64,000 nucleotides of DNA from contig NZ_BBWW01000001.1 of NCBI RefSeq assembly GCF_001485215.1, positions 124,001 through 188,000 of the forward strand, written 5' to 3'. A model generated the notes under the pieces. It was not told the origin of the DNA and made no database searches. It worked only from the letters and a program-made list of their open reading frames with translations. This document shows positions 1-6,928 of this stretch, piece after piece. Positions within the stretch are counted from its first letter, which is position 1; each line of letters starts with the position of its first letter. This DNA is from Leptolyngbya sp. NIES-2104. Lineage in GTDB: Bacteria > Cyanobacteriota > Cyanobacteriia > Leptolyngbyales > Leptolyngbyaceae. The translations under genes were made by a program, and so were the position numbers.

Positions 1-1
1 G

Positions 2-658
2 CTTCAAGCGGCAGGATTGGCATTTGGTCCGGGCGCAATGGACCCGCGTGAATTGACGATGGAGATTGGTGAAGCGGTCGATCCCGGACACGATGAACAT
101 CACAGCCACGAGCCGCACGAATCTCCGATCGCAATGACGCTACCGCTGATGGTTCTGGCTGTGCCGTCGATGCTGATTGGTTTAGTCGGGACACCATTTG
201 CGAACTACTTTGAGCATTTCATCCATGCGCCGAATGAAGCTGTACAAGTGGCAGCGGAAGCGGGTGAAGAAAGCTTGAACGAGTTCCTGATCATGGGCGG
301 TAACTCGGTGGGGATCGCTTTGATTGGGATCACGCTGGCATCGTTCATGTATCTTCGCGGCAAGATTGATCCGAGCGCGATCGCAGAAAAAATCCCTTCG
401 CTGTACCAACTCTCGAAGAACAAATGGTACATCGATGAAATCTACAACGAAGTTTTCGTTCAAGGGAGCCGTCGTTTAGCGCGTCAAGTCTTGGAAGTCG
501 ATTCCAAAGTCGTTGACGGTGTGGTGAACCTTGCGGGGTTAGTCACACTGCTGACTGGTGAAGGACTGAAATACTTTGAAAACGGTCGCGCTCAATTCTA
601 TGCGCTGATTATTTTCGTCGCGGTTCTAGGCTTGGTGGTCTTCTCTGGTGTGACCTGA
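2..658 (+). CDS. ndhF: NAD(P)H-quinone oxidoreductase subunit 5 (NdhF), C-terminal part
   Basis: The reading frame is open from base 2, so this is the 3' part of a gene that begins left of the window; the TTG at 17 is internal. The visible 218 or so residues hold a His-rich loop (DEHHSHEPHE), several membrane segments and a final hydrophobic helix. The stretch containing KNKWYIDEIYNEVF is typical of the C-terminal domain of NdhF/NuoL antiporter-like subunits. NdhF is a proton-pumping membrane subunit of the thylakoid NDH-1 complex, used in respiration and cyclic electron flow. The next gene on the same strand is ndhD, the usual cyanobacterial order for the ndhF1/ndhD1 pair. Which NdhF paralog this is cannot be decided from the C-terminus alone. 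Confidence 0.93.
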   Translation, partial: LQAAGLAFGPGAMDPRELTMEIGEAVDPGHDEHHSHEPHESPIAMTLPLMVLAVPSMLIGLVGTPFANYFEHFIHAPNEAVQVAAEAGEESLNEFLIMGGNSVGIALIGITLASFMYLRGKIDPSAIAEKIPSLYQLSKNKWYIDEIYNEVFVQGSRRLARQVLEVDSKVVDGVVNLAGLVTLLTGEGLKYFENGRAQFYALIIFVAVLGLVVFSGVT

Positions 659-667
659 TTCAGCTTT

Positions 668-691
668 AAGGGTGGGGGCGACCTCACCCTT
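668..691 (+). terminator. Hairpin between ndhF and ndhD
   Basis: AAGGGTG (668-674) pairs with CACCCTT (685-691), with extra G-C pairs inside. It sits 10 bases after the ndhF stop. There is no good T-run, so it may be a weak terminator or an mRNA-stabilising hairpin between the two ndh genes. Confidence 0.4.
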
Positions 692-812
692 TGCTGATTA
701 ATCTATTAATAATGGTTTAACGCCAGCTAGATTTCAAAAATAGCCGTCTAGGATCGGATTGTTCCAAATCTGACTATTTTCACCGCATCCATAAGCAAAG
801 CTTAAAAGAAGT

Positions 813-2387
813 ATGTTCGAGAATTTTCCTTGGCTGACTACGATCATTTTGTTTCCGATCGTGGCTTCGATCGCCATTCCCTTTCTCCCCGACAAAGACG
901 GTAAAACCGTTCGGTGGTATTCGCTCATTGTCGGTCTGATCGATTTTCTGTTAATTGTTTATACCTTCTACACGCAGTACGATTTTTCTAATCCCGAATT
1001 GCAGTTGGTGGAGCGTTACGCCTGGGTTCCTCAAATCGATCTCAACTGGTCGGTTGGAGTCGATGGCTTGTCGATGCCGCTCGTGATTCTGACGGGATTT
1101 ATTACAACGCTGGCAATTTTGGCGGCTTGGCCCGTGACCTTCAAGCCCAGGTTGTTTTACTTCTTGATGCTGGTCATGTACGGCGGACAGATTGCCGTAT
1201 TTGCCGTTCAGGATATGCTGCTGTTCTTCCTATCGTGGGAGCTTGAACTGGTTCCCATCTATTTTCTGCTCTCGATCTGGGGTGGAAAAAAACGCTTGTA
1301 TGCGGCAACCAAGTTTATTCTTTACACCGCAGGCGGTTCACTGTTTATTTTAGTGGCTGCGTTGGCAATGGCGTTTTATGGCGACAGCCCAACGTTTGAT
1401 ATGCAAACCTTGGCGCATCGAGACTTTCCGCTGAATTTTCAGTTGTGGATTTACACTGGATTCTTGATCGCTTATGCGGTGAAGTTGCCGATTATTCCGC
1501 TGCACACTTGGCTACCGGATGCTCACGGTGAGGCGACTGCTCCCGTACATATGCTGCTAGCTGGAATTCTTCTAAAGATGGGCGGCTATGCGCTGATTCG
1601 GATGAATGCGGAAATGCTTCCTGCGGCTCATGCGATCGTCGCTCCAGCCCTCGTAATCCTGGGTGTCGTCAACATCATCTACGCTGCGCTAACGTCTTTT
1701 GCTCAGCGCAACCTCAAACGCAAGATCGCTTACTCATCGATCTCACACATGGGCTTCGTTCTCATCGGGATCGCATCGTTTACCGACCTCGGTTTGAGTG
1801 GTGCAGTCTTGCAAATGGTGTCACATGGTTTGATCGGTGCGAGTTTGTTCTTCCTTGTGGGTGCGACGTACGATCGAACTCACACGCTGATGCTCGATGA
1901 AATGGGCGGTGTCGGTAAGCAAATGCCGAAAATCTTCTCGATGTTTACCGCTTGCTCGTTGGCATCGTTGGCGCTTCCTGGCATGAGTGGATTTGTTGCA
2001 GAACTGATGGTGTTCGTTGGATTTGCCACCAGTGATGCTTATAGCTTGACCTTCCGCGTGATTGTGGTTGGTTTAGCTGCGATCGGTGTAATTCTGACTC
2101 CGATTTATCTACTCTCGATGCTGCGTGAGATCTTCTACGGTCCTGAAAACAAAGAATTGACCTCGCACGAAAACCTGATCGATGCAGAGCCGCGTGAAGT
2201 GTTTATCATCGCTTCGCTGCTCGTGCCGATTATTGGGATCGGCTTCTATCCGAAGATGCTAACCCAAATTTATGACTCGAAAACGCTGCAATTAACAGCA
2301 CGTTTGCGGGATGAAGTGCCAACCTTGGCAAATCGAAAAGAAGAGACGATCGCGGCTCAAGCCGTTCCTGCTCCTGCCGTTCGATAA
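813..2387 (+). CDS. ndhD: NAD(P)H-quinone oxidoreductase chain 4 (NdhD)
   Basis: The 524-residue product is the expected length for NdhD/NuoM, an antiporter-like membrane subunit of NDH-1. It has about 14 hydrophobic segments. Family landmarks are the early [16 protein letters not shown] region with its conserved Glu in a membrane helix, the [25 protein letters not shown]-type segment (helices TM7/8, with conserved Lys), and the later [11 protein letters not shown] stretch. The ATG at 813 follows a purine-rich AAAGAAG ribosome site. It lies 154 bases downstream of ndhF and is probably cotranscribed with it. The pairing with ndhF suggests the NDH-1L (ndhD1) type, but this is inferred from context. 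The last 15 or so residues are Ala/Pro-rich and likely a variable tail. Confidence 0.96.
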   Translation: MFENFPWLTTIILFPIVASIAIPFLPDKDGKTVRWYSLIVGLIDFLLIVYTFYTQYDFSNPELQLVERYAWVPQIDLNWSVGVDGLSMPLVILTGFITTLAILAAWPVTFKPRLFYFLMLVMYGGQIAVFAVQDMLLFFLSWELELVPIYFLLSIWGGKKRLYAATKFILYTAGGSLFILVAALAMAFYGDSPTFDMQTLAHRDFPLNFQLWIYTGFLIAYAVKLPIIPLHTWLPDAHGEATAPVHMLLAGILLKMGGYALIRMNAEMLPAAHAIVAPALVILGVVNIIYAALTSFAQRNLKRKIAYSSISHMGFVLIGIASFTDLGLSGAVLQMVSHGLIGASLFFLVGATYDRTHTLMLDEMGGVGKQMPKIFSMFTACSLASLALPGMSGFVAELMVFVGFATSDAYSLTFRVIVVGLAAIGVILTPIYLLSMLREIFYGPENKELTSHENLIDAEPREVFIIASLLVPIIGIGFYPKMLTQIYDSKTLQLTARLRDEVPTLANRKEETIAAQAVPAPAVR

Positions 2388-2400
2388 CTAAATGCACCTC

Positions 2401-2450
2401 AACAAAAAATCCGACCTCTTAAGCTTAGTTTAGGGGGTCGGATTTTTGTT
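2401..2450. terminator. Bidirectional intrinsic terminator after ndhD
   Basis: AAAAATCCGACC on the left pairs with GGTCGGATTTTT on the right. The A-run and T-run lie inside the stem, so it can terminate ndhD on the plus strand and the convergent small gene at 2466-2837 on the minus strand. Confidence 0.85.
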
Positions 2451-2465
2451 GGGTTGAAATCGTGA

Positions 2466-2837
2466 TTAGCGAACGCTAGTCAGGGTTTTGCTGCGGGCTT
2501 GAGCGCTTTTGCGAACTCGATCACTTTTCCGAATCCCGCCTGCCATTTCAAATTCACGGCTGTCATTGCCATATTTTCCGCAAACGCCGTTCATCAACTG
2601 ATCCATCAGATCGTTCATGGTTTTTTCCATCTCATCTAGACGCAGTTTTTTGGCATCGACTTGTGCGAGGGTGTTGTTGTAGTCAATCAGTTGCGTATTC
2701 AATTGTTCAATCTGTTTCGCTAAAGTTGTAATGCTGCGATCGTTGCCGAAATCCATTTTGGGATCAACGGATCGGAACTTTAAGAGTTGAACTTGACCTT
2801 TATCGAGAACGCGAGAAGTGCGTTGTGCACGTGCCAT
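2466..2837 (-). CDS. Conserved hypothetical coiled-coil protein (123 aa)
   Basis: The product is 123 residues, basic at both ends, with a heptad-rich middle (about residues 35-80, from SITTLAKQIEQLNTQL through LDEMEKTMNDLMDQLM), so a coiled coil is likely. I see no catalytic motif, signal peptide or membrane segment and do not recognise a named family. It is convergent with ndhD across a shared terminator. The start at 2837 is the only Met that keeps the basic N-terminus; the plus-strand frame overlapping its 5' end is judged non-coding. Confidence 0.6.
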   Translation of the reverse strand: MARAQRTSRVLDKGQVQLLKFRSVDPKMDFGNDRSITTLAKQIEQLNTQLIDYNNTLAQVDAKKLRLDEMEKTMNDLMDQLMNGVCGKYGNDSREFEMAGGIRKSDRVRKSAQARSKTLTSVR

Positions 2838-3002
2838 TGTGGGATGCCCCTTTGCAATACGTTTCTAGTGCTAGTTTGTCTTTTGTGGCACGTGATTTGG
2901 ATGGGTAGATCGCGCAAAAAGGTGTGTTGTTTTCAAGAAGATTGTCGATCGAGCTTCAGGATTTTCCGCATCGCAATCAGGCGAGGCAGTATTTTTGCTG
3001 AG

Positions 3003-3127
3003 AAAGTCGCGATGTTGAGGGTCAGGGTCGTTAGGTTGAGGATCAAGATTGCGGAACTTACGAGAAAAATTGCGGTGTTGAGGGTCAGGATCGCGATGTT
3101 GGGGATCAAGGTCGCGATGTTGGGGGG
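3003..3127 (+). repeat. Degenerate tandem repeats upstream of the NLR/effector pair
   Basis: Units of roughly 20-25 bases around GCGATGTTGAGGGTCAGG and GCGATGTTGGGGATCAAGG recur four to six times. They leave both strands open and create long frames of repeated hydrophobic/basic residues. No promoter motif was recognised in the 400 bases from 2838 to 3239, and no convincing gene. Confidence 0.55.
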
Positions 3128-3239
3128 CAGTGCGTTAATTGTCACCGTTCTTCAAATGATTTCTGTAATCTTTCGGGAACTGGCACACGGGAGCGGAAGA
3201 ATAAGCTACAAGAAAAGTGGAATTCTCTTGGTGCGGCTG

Positions 3240-3620
3240 ATGTTGGAAGTGACTGGGGCAGCGATCGCGAAAATCGCATTCGATGAGTTTGTGAAGTCTG
3301 GGGCGGGAGAGGTTGCAAAAAAAGCGGTCGGAGGTGCGATCGAGCAATTGCGATCGACGATTAAGCACCGATTTAAGGGGAATCAGAAAGCGGAAAGTGC
3401 GATCGAGAAGATTGAAAAAGAGCAGTCACCTGAAGCGCTGAATAAATTATCGGTCTATCTAGACGATGAGATGGAGGATATTGCTTTTGCTCAAACTCTG
3501 CAACAGATTGCTGAGCAGATCACAAATGTTCAAAACAATTCAGAGCGACAGTACAACAACTACGGGCGTGATCAAATTAACATTGGGAACATCACGGGCG
3601 ATCCTAAAATCGGTGGCTAA
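3240..3620 (+). CDS. BELL-like helical effector with C-terminal amyloid-type GRDQINI motif
   Basis: The product has 126 residues. Residues 1-98 look all-helical, with a small-residue-rich amphipathic N-terminus (VTGAAIAKIAFDEFVKSGAG) followed by charged helices. After a polar linker the C-terminus carries YNNYGRDQINIGNITG (105-120). The next gene starts with a near copy of this motif (YDNEGRDQINIEN); 11 of 15 aligned positions match from the shared Tyr region. Known from the family: bacterial amyloid signalling sequences (BASS) sit at the C-terminus of BELL-domain cell-death effectors and the N-terminus of adjacent NLRs. Inference: this is such an effector, activated by amyloid templating. 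The frame is open to 2787, but upstream codons come from tandem repeats and overlap an opposite gene, so ATG 3240 was chosen. The motif's BASS class is not assigned. Confidence 0.72.
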   Translation: MLEVTGAAIAKIAFDEFVKSGAGEVAKKAVGGAIEQLRSTIKHRFKGNQKAESAIEKIEKEQSPEALNKLSVYLDDEMEDIAFAQTLQQIAEQITNVQNNSERQYNNYGRDQINIGNITGDPKIGG

Positions 3621-3623
3621 TTC

Positions 3624-5579
3624 ATGACGCGACGATACGACAATGAAGGGCGCGATCAAATCAATATTGAGAACGCGAGAGATGTCTATGTTGCAGGAGC
3701 AAGACAACGCCCCGATCGCGAATTGAAATGGCTCAAAGCGTTTAGCGATGAAGTCGAAGGGCGGTTAGCGACTTCGCTGCACAATCAGATTTTGATCAAT
3801 TTGGGCAAAGAGGTACAGCCGGATCAGGTGCGGCGATTGTGGGATATGGAGGTGAAAACCGCTCAAGCGACGGAAGCGATCGCACCAGAAGCCGAGATTT
3901 TGACAGTGTTCGATCGCAAAGACATTGCAGGCAAGTTGTTGATTTTGGGAAAGCCGGGAGCAGGAAAGACAACAACGCTTTTGGAGTTGGCGCAAGCTTT
4001 GGTGAAAAGAGCGATCGATGATCCGATCGCACCGATGCCGTTTTTGCTCAATTTGTCGTCTTGGAAAGATCCGAAGCAAAGTATTAGAGATTGGGCGATC
4101 TCTGAATTGACCACGAAAGGAGTCGGCTCGAAGCTGAGCGCGAAATGGTTTGCAGAACAAAAGCTGTTGCCGTTGTTGGATGGGTTGGATGAAGTGCGAT
4201 CGGATCTTCAATCTGAGTGTGTGAAAGCAATTAATCAGTGGTTAGGTGGAGAGGAGCAACCGAGAGCGATGGTTCTGTGTAGTCGGCGCGAGGAATACGA
4301 ACTGTATCTTGAAAAGCTGAATCTGAATGGTGCAATTTATCTGCAAGAACTGAGCAATGAACAGATTGAGAATTATTTGGAGAGGGTCGATCGATTGGCA
4401 CTTTGGCAAGTATTGAATACGGATGTTGAACTACTAGATCTGGTGCGACAGCCGCTATTGTTAAGCATTACGTTGGTCGCTTATCGATCAGAACTTGCAG
4501 AACAATGGCAGATCTCTAGCTCAACTCAGGAACGACTAACGTTTCTGCTAGATGGCTATGTTGAGCAGATGTTACATCGGACGATTCGCACAAAATTTTA
4601 TCGGGAGAAACAACCATCGCCACGACAAACTCGTCAATGGTTAGTGAAGTTAGCAGAACAGCTACAGAAAGATTCTAGAACGGAGTTTTTGATTGAGCAG
4701 ATACAGCCTTCTTGGTTAGGAAATCGCTATCGATTCTGGGCATACTGGTTAGTTAGCGAATTAAGCTGTGGCTTAACTTACGGAATAACCTTTGGATTAG
4801 TTGGTGGATTGATTGAACTGACGAGCGATGGGCTAACTTCTGATGTAATCAATAGTTCGATTACCGGATTATATTTTGGGTTAATGGGTGGAGTGAGCTT
4901 TGGGCTAATCGGAAAGTTGAACCAAATTCAGACTGTCGAGAAAATTCAATTATCTTTTAAGCGTATCGTGCGTAAGCAATTTCTCGATAGCCTGATTGGA
5001 GGAGTGGTTGTTGGGGTAAGGAGAGGACTGATTATTGGAATAAGTATCGGACTGATTGTAGGGCTGGGTCATGGACTGTTTTTTGTACTCAGTGACAGAC
5101 TGATTATCGGACTGATTGCTAGTTTGGTAGCTGGACTGATATCCGGACTAGTTTTTGGGCTGATCGTTGGATTTATCGATGGTATTACTGGTGGGCTGGT
5201 TGAAGCGCTGAAAGCAGATATTGAGACGCGAGTTCAGCCTAACCAAGGTATCTGGAACTCAGCAAGGAATGCAGTTTGCGTGTTCGTATTTTTAACCTTC
5301 CCAATGATACTTTTTGGCTCTAATCGGTATTCATCTCTCCATTTCATTTTGTCGTTTAATCTATTTGTAGTGTTCGCAAGCTCAATGAAAGTCGGTGGGC
5401 TAGCCTGCGTTCAGCATTTCTCTCTCCGCTTCATCCTCTTCCTCACCCGTGCCATCCCCTGGAACTATGCCCGCTTCCTCAACTACGCCACAGAGCGCAT
5501 GTTTCTCCAGCGCATCGGCGGTCGCTACCGCTTCATCCACAAACTCTTACAAGACCACTTCGCCCGCATGGAACCCTAG
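3624..5579 (+). CDS. NACHT NTPase (NLR-like) with N-terminal amyloid-type motif and C-terminal membrane repeats
   Basis: The product has 651 residues. Residues 5-17 (YDNEGRDQINIEN) repeat the C-terminal motif of the preceding gene, which ends three bases upstream. The NACHT domain follows: Walker A GKPGAGKT at 109-116, Walker B LLPLLDGLDE at 181-190, and an Arg sensor-like LCSRREEY at 218-225. A helical region runs to about 370. Residues about 380-530 then hold repeated Gly/Leu/Ile-rich hydrophobic segments (GLxxGL pattern), predicting several membrane helices, and the end (GGRYRFIHKLLQDHFA) is typical of cyanobacterial NACHT proteins. There are no WD40, TPR or LRR repeats. Likely role: a STAND sensor that oligomerises on an unknown trigger and templates its partner effector at a membrane, in cell death or phage defence. 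Function is inferred from architecture. Confidence 0.85.
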   Translation: MTRRYDNEGRDQINIENARDVYVAGARQRPDRELKWLKAFSDEVEGRLATSLHNQILINLGKEVQPDQVRRLWDMEVKTAQATEAIAPEAEILTVFDRKDIAGKLLILGKPGAGKTTTLLELAQALVKRAIDDPIAPMPFLLNLSSWKDPKQSIRDWAISELTTKGVGSKLSAKWFAEQKLLPLLDGLDEVRSDLQSECVKAINQWLGGEEQPRAMVLCSRREEYELYLEKLNLNGAIYLQELSNEQIENYLERVDRLALWQVLNTDVELLDLVRQPLLLSITLVAYRSELAEQWQISSSTQERLTFLLDGYVEQMLHRTIRTKFYREKQPSPRQTRQWLVKLAEQLQKDSRTEFLIEQIQPSWLGNRYRFWAYWLVSELSCGLTYGITFGLVGGLIELTSDGLTSDVINSSITGLYFGLMGGVSFGLIGKLNQIQTVEKIQLSFKRIVRKQFLDSLIGGVVVGVRRGLIIGISIGLIVGLGHGLFFVLSDRLIIGLIASLVAGLISGLVFGLIVGFIDGITGGLVEALKADIETRVQPNQGIWNSARNAVCVFVFLTFPMILFGSNRYSSLHFILSFNLFVVFASSMKVGGLACVQHFSLRFILFLTRAIPWNYARFLNYATERMFLQRIGGRYRFIHKLLQDHFARMEP

Positions 5580-5593
5580 AGCATCTTGAATTA

Positions 5594-5652
5594 ATGCGAT
5601 CGCTCTTCTCATCTCATGGCTCCGGAAGTAAGCGACTGGAAAGCGCGATCGC
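5594..5652 (+). repeat. Direct repeat copy 1 flanking the HigBA-like module
   Basis: About 57 bases, containing AGCGACTGGAAAGCGCGATC, that recur at 6394-6450 with roughly 80% identity. It begins just after the NLR stop codon and ends just before the toxin pseudogene. Confidence 0.65.
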
Positions 5653-5692
5653 AGTACACTATTAGAACCTCTAGACCGCAGCACCCTCGATC

Positions 5693-6045
5693 GTGACCGA
5701 TAAACCCATTTACTGGATCGGTGCATCTCGCGAAGAAATCCAATCTTTTCCCGACGATGCCCGAAGAGAAGCCGGATTCGCGCTTCGAGCAGTCCAGCAA
5801 GGCGAAGAACCTCCGACTTCAAACCGATGGCGATCGTCGGTCAAGGCACTCAAGAAATCCGAGTTCGCACAGAAGATCAATATCGTGTTTTTTACGTCGC
5901 TAAATTTGCAGAAGCCATTTACATCCTTCACGCCTTTCAGAAAAAGACCCAAAAAACAGCGCAGAAGAATATCAAACTTGGACAGCAACGCTATCAGCAA
6001 ATGGTGCAATACCGTCAAACTCTAGAGGAGCTTAACCATGACTAA
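5693..6045 (+). pseudogene. HigB-like (phage Gp49-like) toxin, frameshifted
   Basis: The first half reads MTDKPIYWIGASREEIQSF...RAVQQGEEP from GTG 5693. The second half reads MAIVGQGTQEIRVRTEDQYRVFYVAKF...KNIKLGQQRYQQMV in the next frame, through 6045. Joined, they give the usual roughly 115-residue RelE/HigB-superfamily toxin of the Gp49-like family, an mRNA-cleaving ribonuclease. The break is near 5812, where a serine codon before GAC TTC AAA appears to have lost one base. The 3' end overlaps the antitoxin gene by 8 bases, as in intact loci. A sequencing error or a programmed shift cannot be excluded, but no slippery heptamer is obvious. Confidence 0.75.
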
Positions 6046-6331
6046 CAAAGTTGAGATGGGATCGCCCAACGTCTTCACCGATCTCGGATTTCCCCCTCAA
6101 GAAGCCGAAGCACTTCGCATTCGAGCCGATTTGATGCTGACTCTGAGAAACTTAATCCGATCGCGCAACTGGGACATCAATCAAGCAACTCAGAACCTAG
6201 AAGAATCTCCCGAAACCATCCAAGCGCTCCTGCAAGGCAAAATCGCCCAATTTCCGATCGATCAACTCATCATCATGCTGACTCGTGCAGGAATGACAGT
6301 TCACATCGAAGTGCTTCCCAACGTCGCTTAA
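6038..6331 (+). CDS. HigA-like antitoxin (XRE-type HTH)
   Basis: The product has 97 residues: N-terminal NVFTDLGFPPQEAEALRIRADLM, then a helix-turn-helix (about 40-72, DINQATQNLEESPETIQALLQGKI), then a short C-terminal beta-like tail. This is the standard partner of Gp49-like toxins; it would bind the toxin and repress the shared promoter. Its start overlaps the end of the toxin frame (ATGACTAA). The gene is intact although the toxin is frameshifted, consistent with relaxed selection on the toxin or with retention as an anti-addiction gene. Confidence 0.85.
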   Translation: MTNKVEMGSPNVFTDLGFPPQEAEALRIRADLMLTLRNLIRSRNWDINQATQNLEESPETIQALLQGKIAQFPIDQLIIMLTRAGMTVHIEVLPNVA

Positions 6332-6393
6332 CCTTCAACCCAATCGTTGCACTCTGAACAACGTCAAACAGTTCCTCTGGTTCTGCGTTGGCG

Positions 6394-6450
6394 TTGCGAT
6401 CGTTCTTCTCATCGCCTGGATTCGGAGGTGAGCGACTGGAAAGCGCGATC
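6394..6450 (+). repeat. Direct repeat copy 2 flanking the HigBA-like module
   Basis: Second copy of the roughly 57-base repeat at 5594-5652, in the same orientation, directly after the antitoxin gene. The pair brackets the toxin-antitoxin unit. Confidence 0.65.
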
Positions 6451-6473
6451 CATTAGTAACCACAACTCAAACT

Positions 6474-6668
6474 CTAGGACTTGGAAGTTGAAGCGATCGA
6501 TAACTTTGCCTCAAGTTCCTTAGCGTGATCCTGCAATCGTTCAAGCTCATCGACTAACTGCAACACAGAAACCCCAATATCCGGTCTACCTTCTGAAAAA
6601 GCCGAGTTATCAATCTGCGATTGCGCCCATTGTTGCAACTGTTCTAGCTTCATTTTCTGATTCTTCAA
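6474..6668 (-). CDS. Small hypothetical protein
   Basis: The product is at most 64 residues; the Met at 6653 (MKLEQLQQWAQ) is a likely alternative start. It is rich in Leu/Glu/Lys with a helical heptad pattern (VLQLVDELERLQDHAKELEAKL), suggesting a short coiled coil. It abuts a 69-residue gene on the same strand, so the two are probably cotranscribed. No family recognised. Confidence 0.45.
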   Translation of the reverse strand: MKNQKMKLEQLQQWAQSQIDNSAFSEGRPDIGVSVLQLVDELERLQDHAKELEAKLSIASTSKS

Positions 6669-6878
6669 TTAACTCAATGATTCAGGCTTACAATCGATGA
6701 AGCTCAGCGCATCAGGATCAAGCGAAGCCGCGATCGCTGACTCTAGCACCGCCTCGATCGGATACTCGATCTCCGCCGCACGTGCATAAAACGCCTCTCG
6801 AATATGGCGCGGCAACTTCTCCAGAAAAGCCTTAGCCGTCTCCGCATCCAAGTGATGAACTTGCTCTGTTGCTTGCAT
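6669..6878 (-). CDS. Small hypothetical protein, possibly antitoxin-like
   Basis: The product is 69 residues, acidic and helical (LDAETAKAFLEKLPRHIREAFYARAAEIEYPIEAV). Its stop adjoins the start of the downstream 64-residue gene. The size and the neighbouring toxin-antitoxin locus make an antitoxin or regulator possible, but no domain is recognised and no toxin gene accompanies it. Confidence 0.5.
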   Translation of the reverse strand: MQATEQVHHLDAETAKAFLEKLPRHIREAFYARAAEIEYPIEAVLESAIAASLDPDALSFIDCKPESLS

Positions 6879-6928
6879 ATCAATCCCTCATTGACTTGTG
6901 CTTTAGCCGAAGAATTAACTCAAGCTCC

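Noticed and set aside
2787-3239. Upstream extension of the effector frame (150 codons)
   Set aside because: It is built from tandem DNA repeats, overlaps an opposite gene and has implausible Arg/Val/Leu/Ile repetition; ATG 3240 fits the helical domain start.
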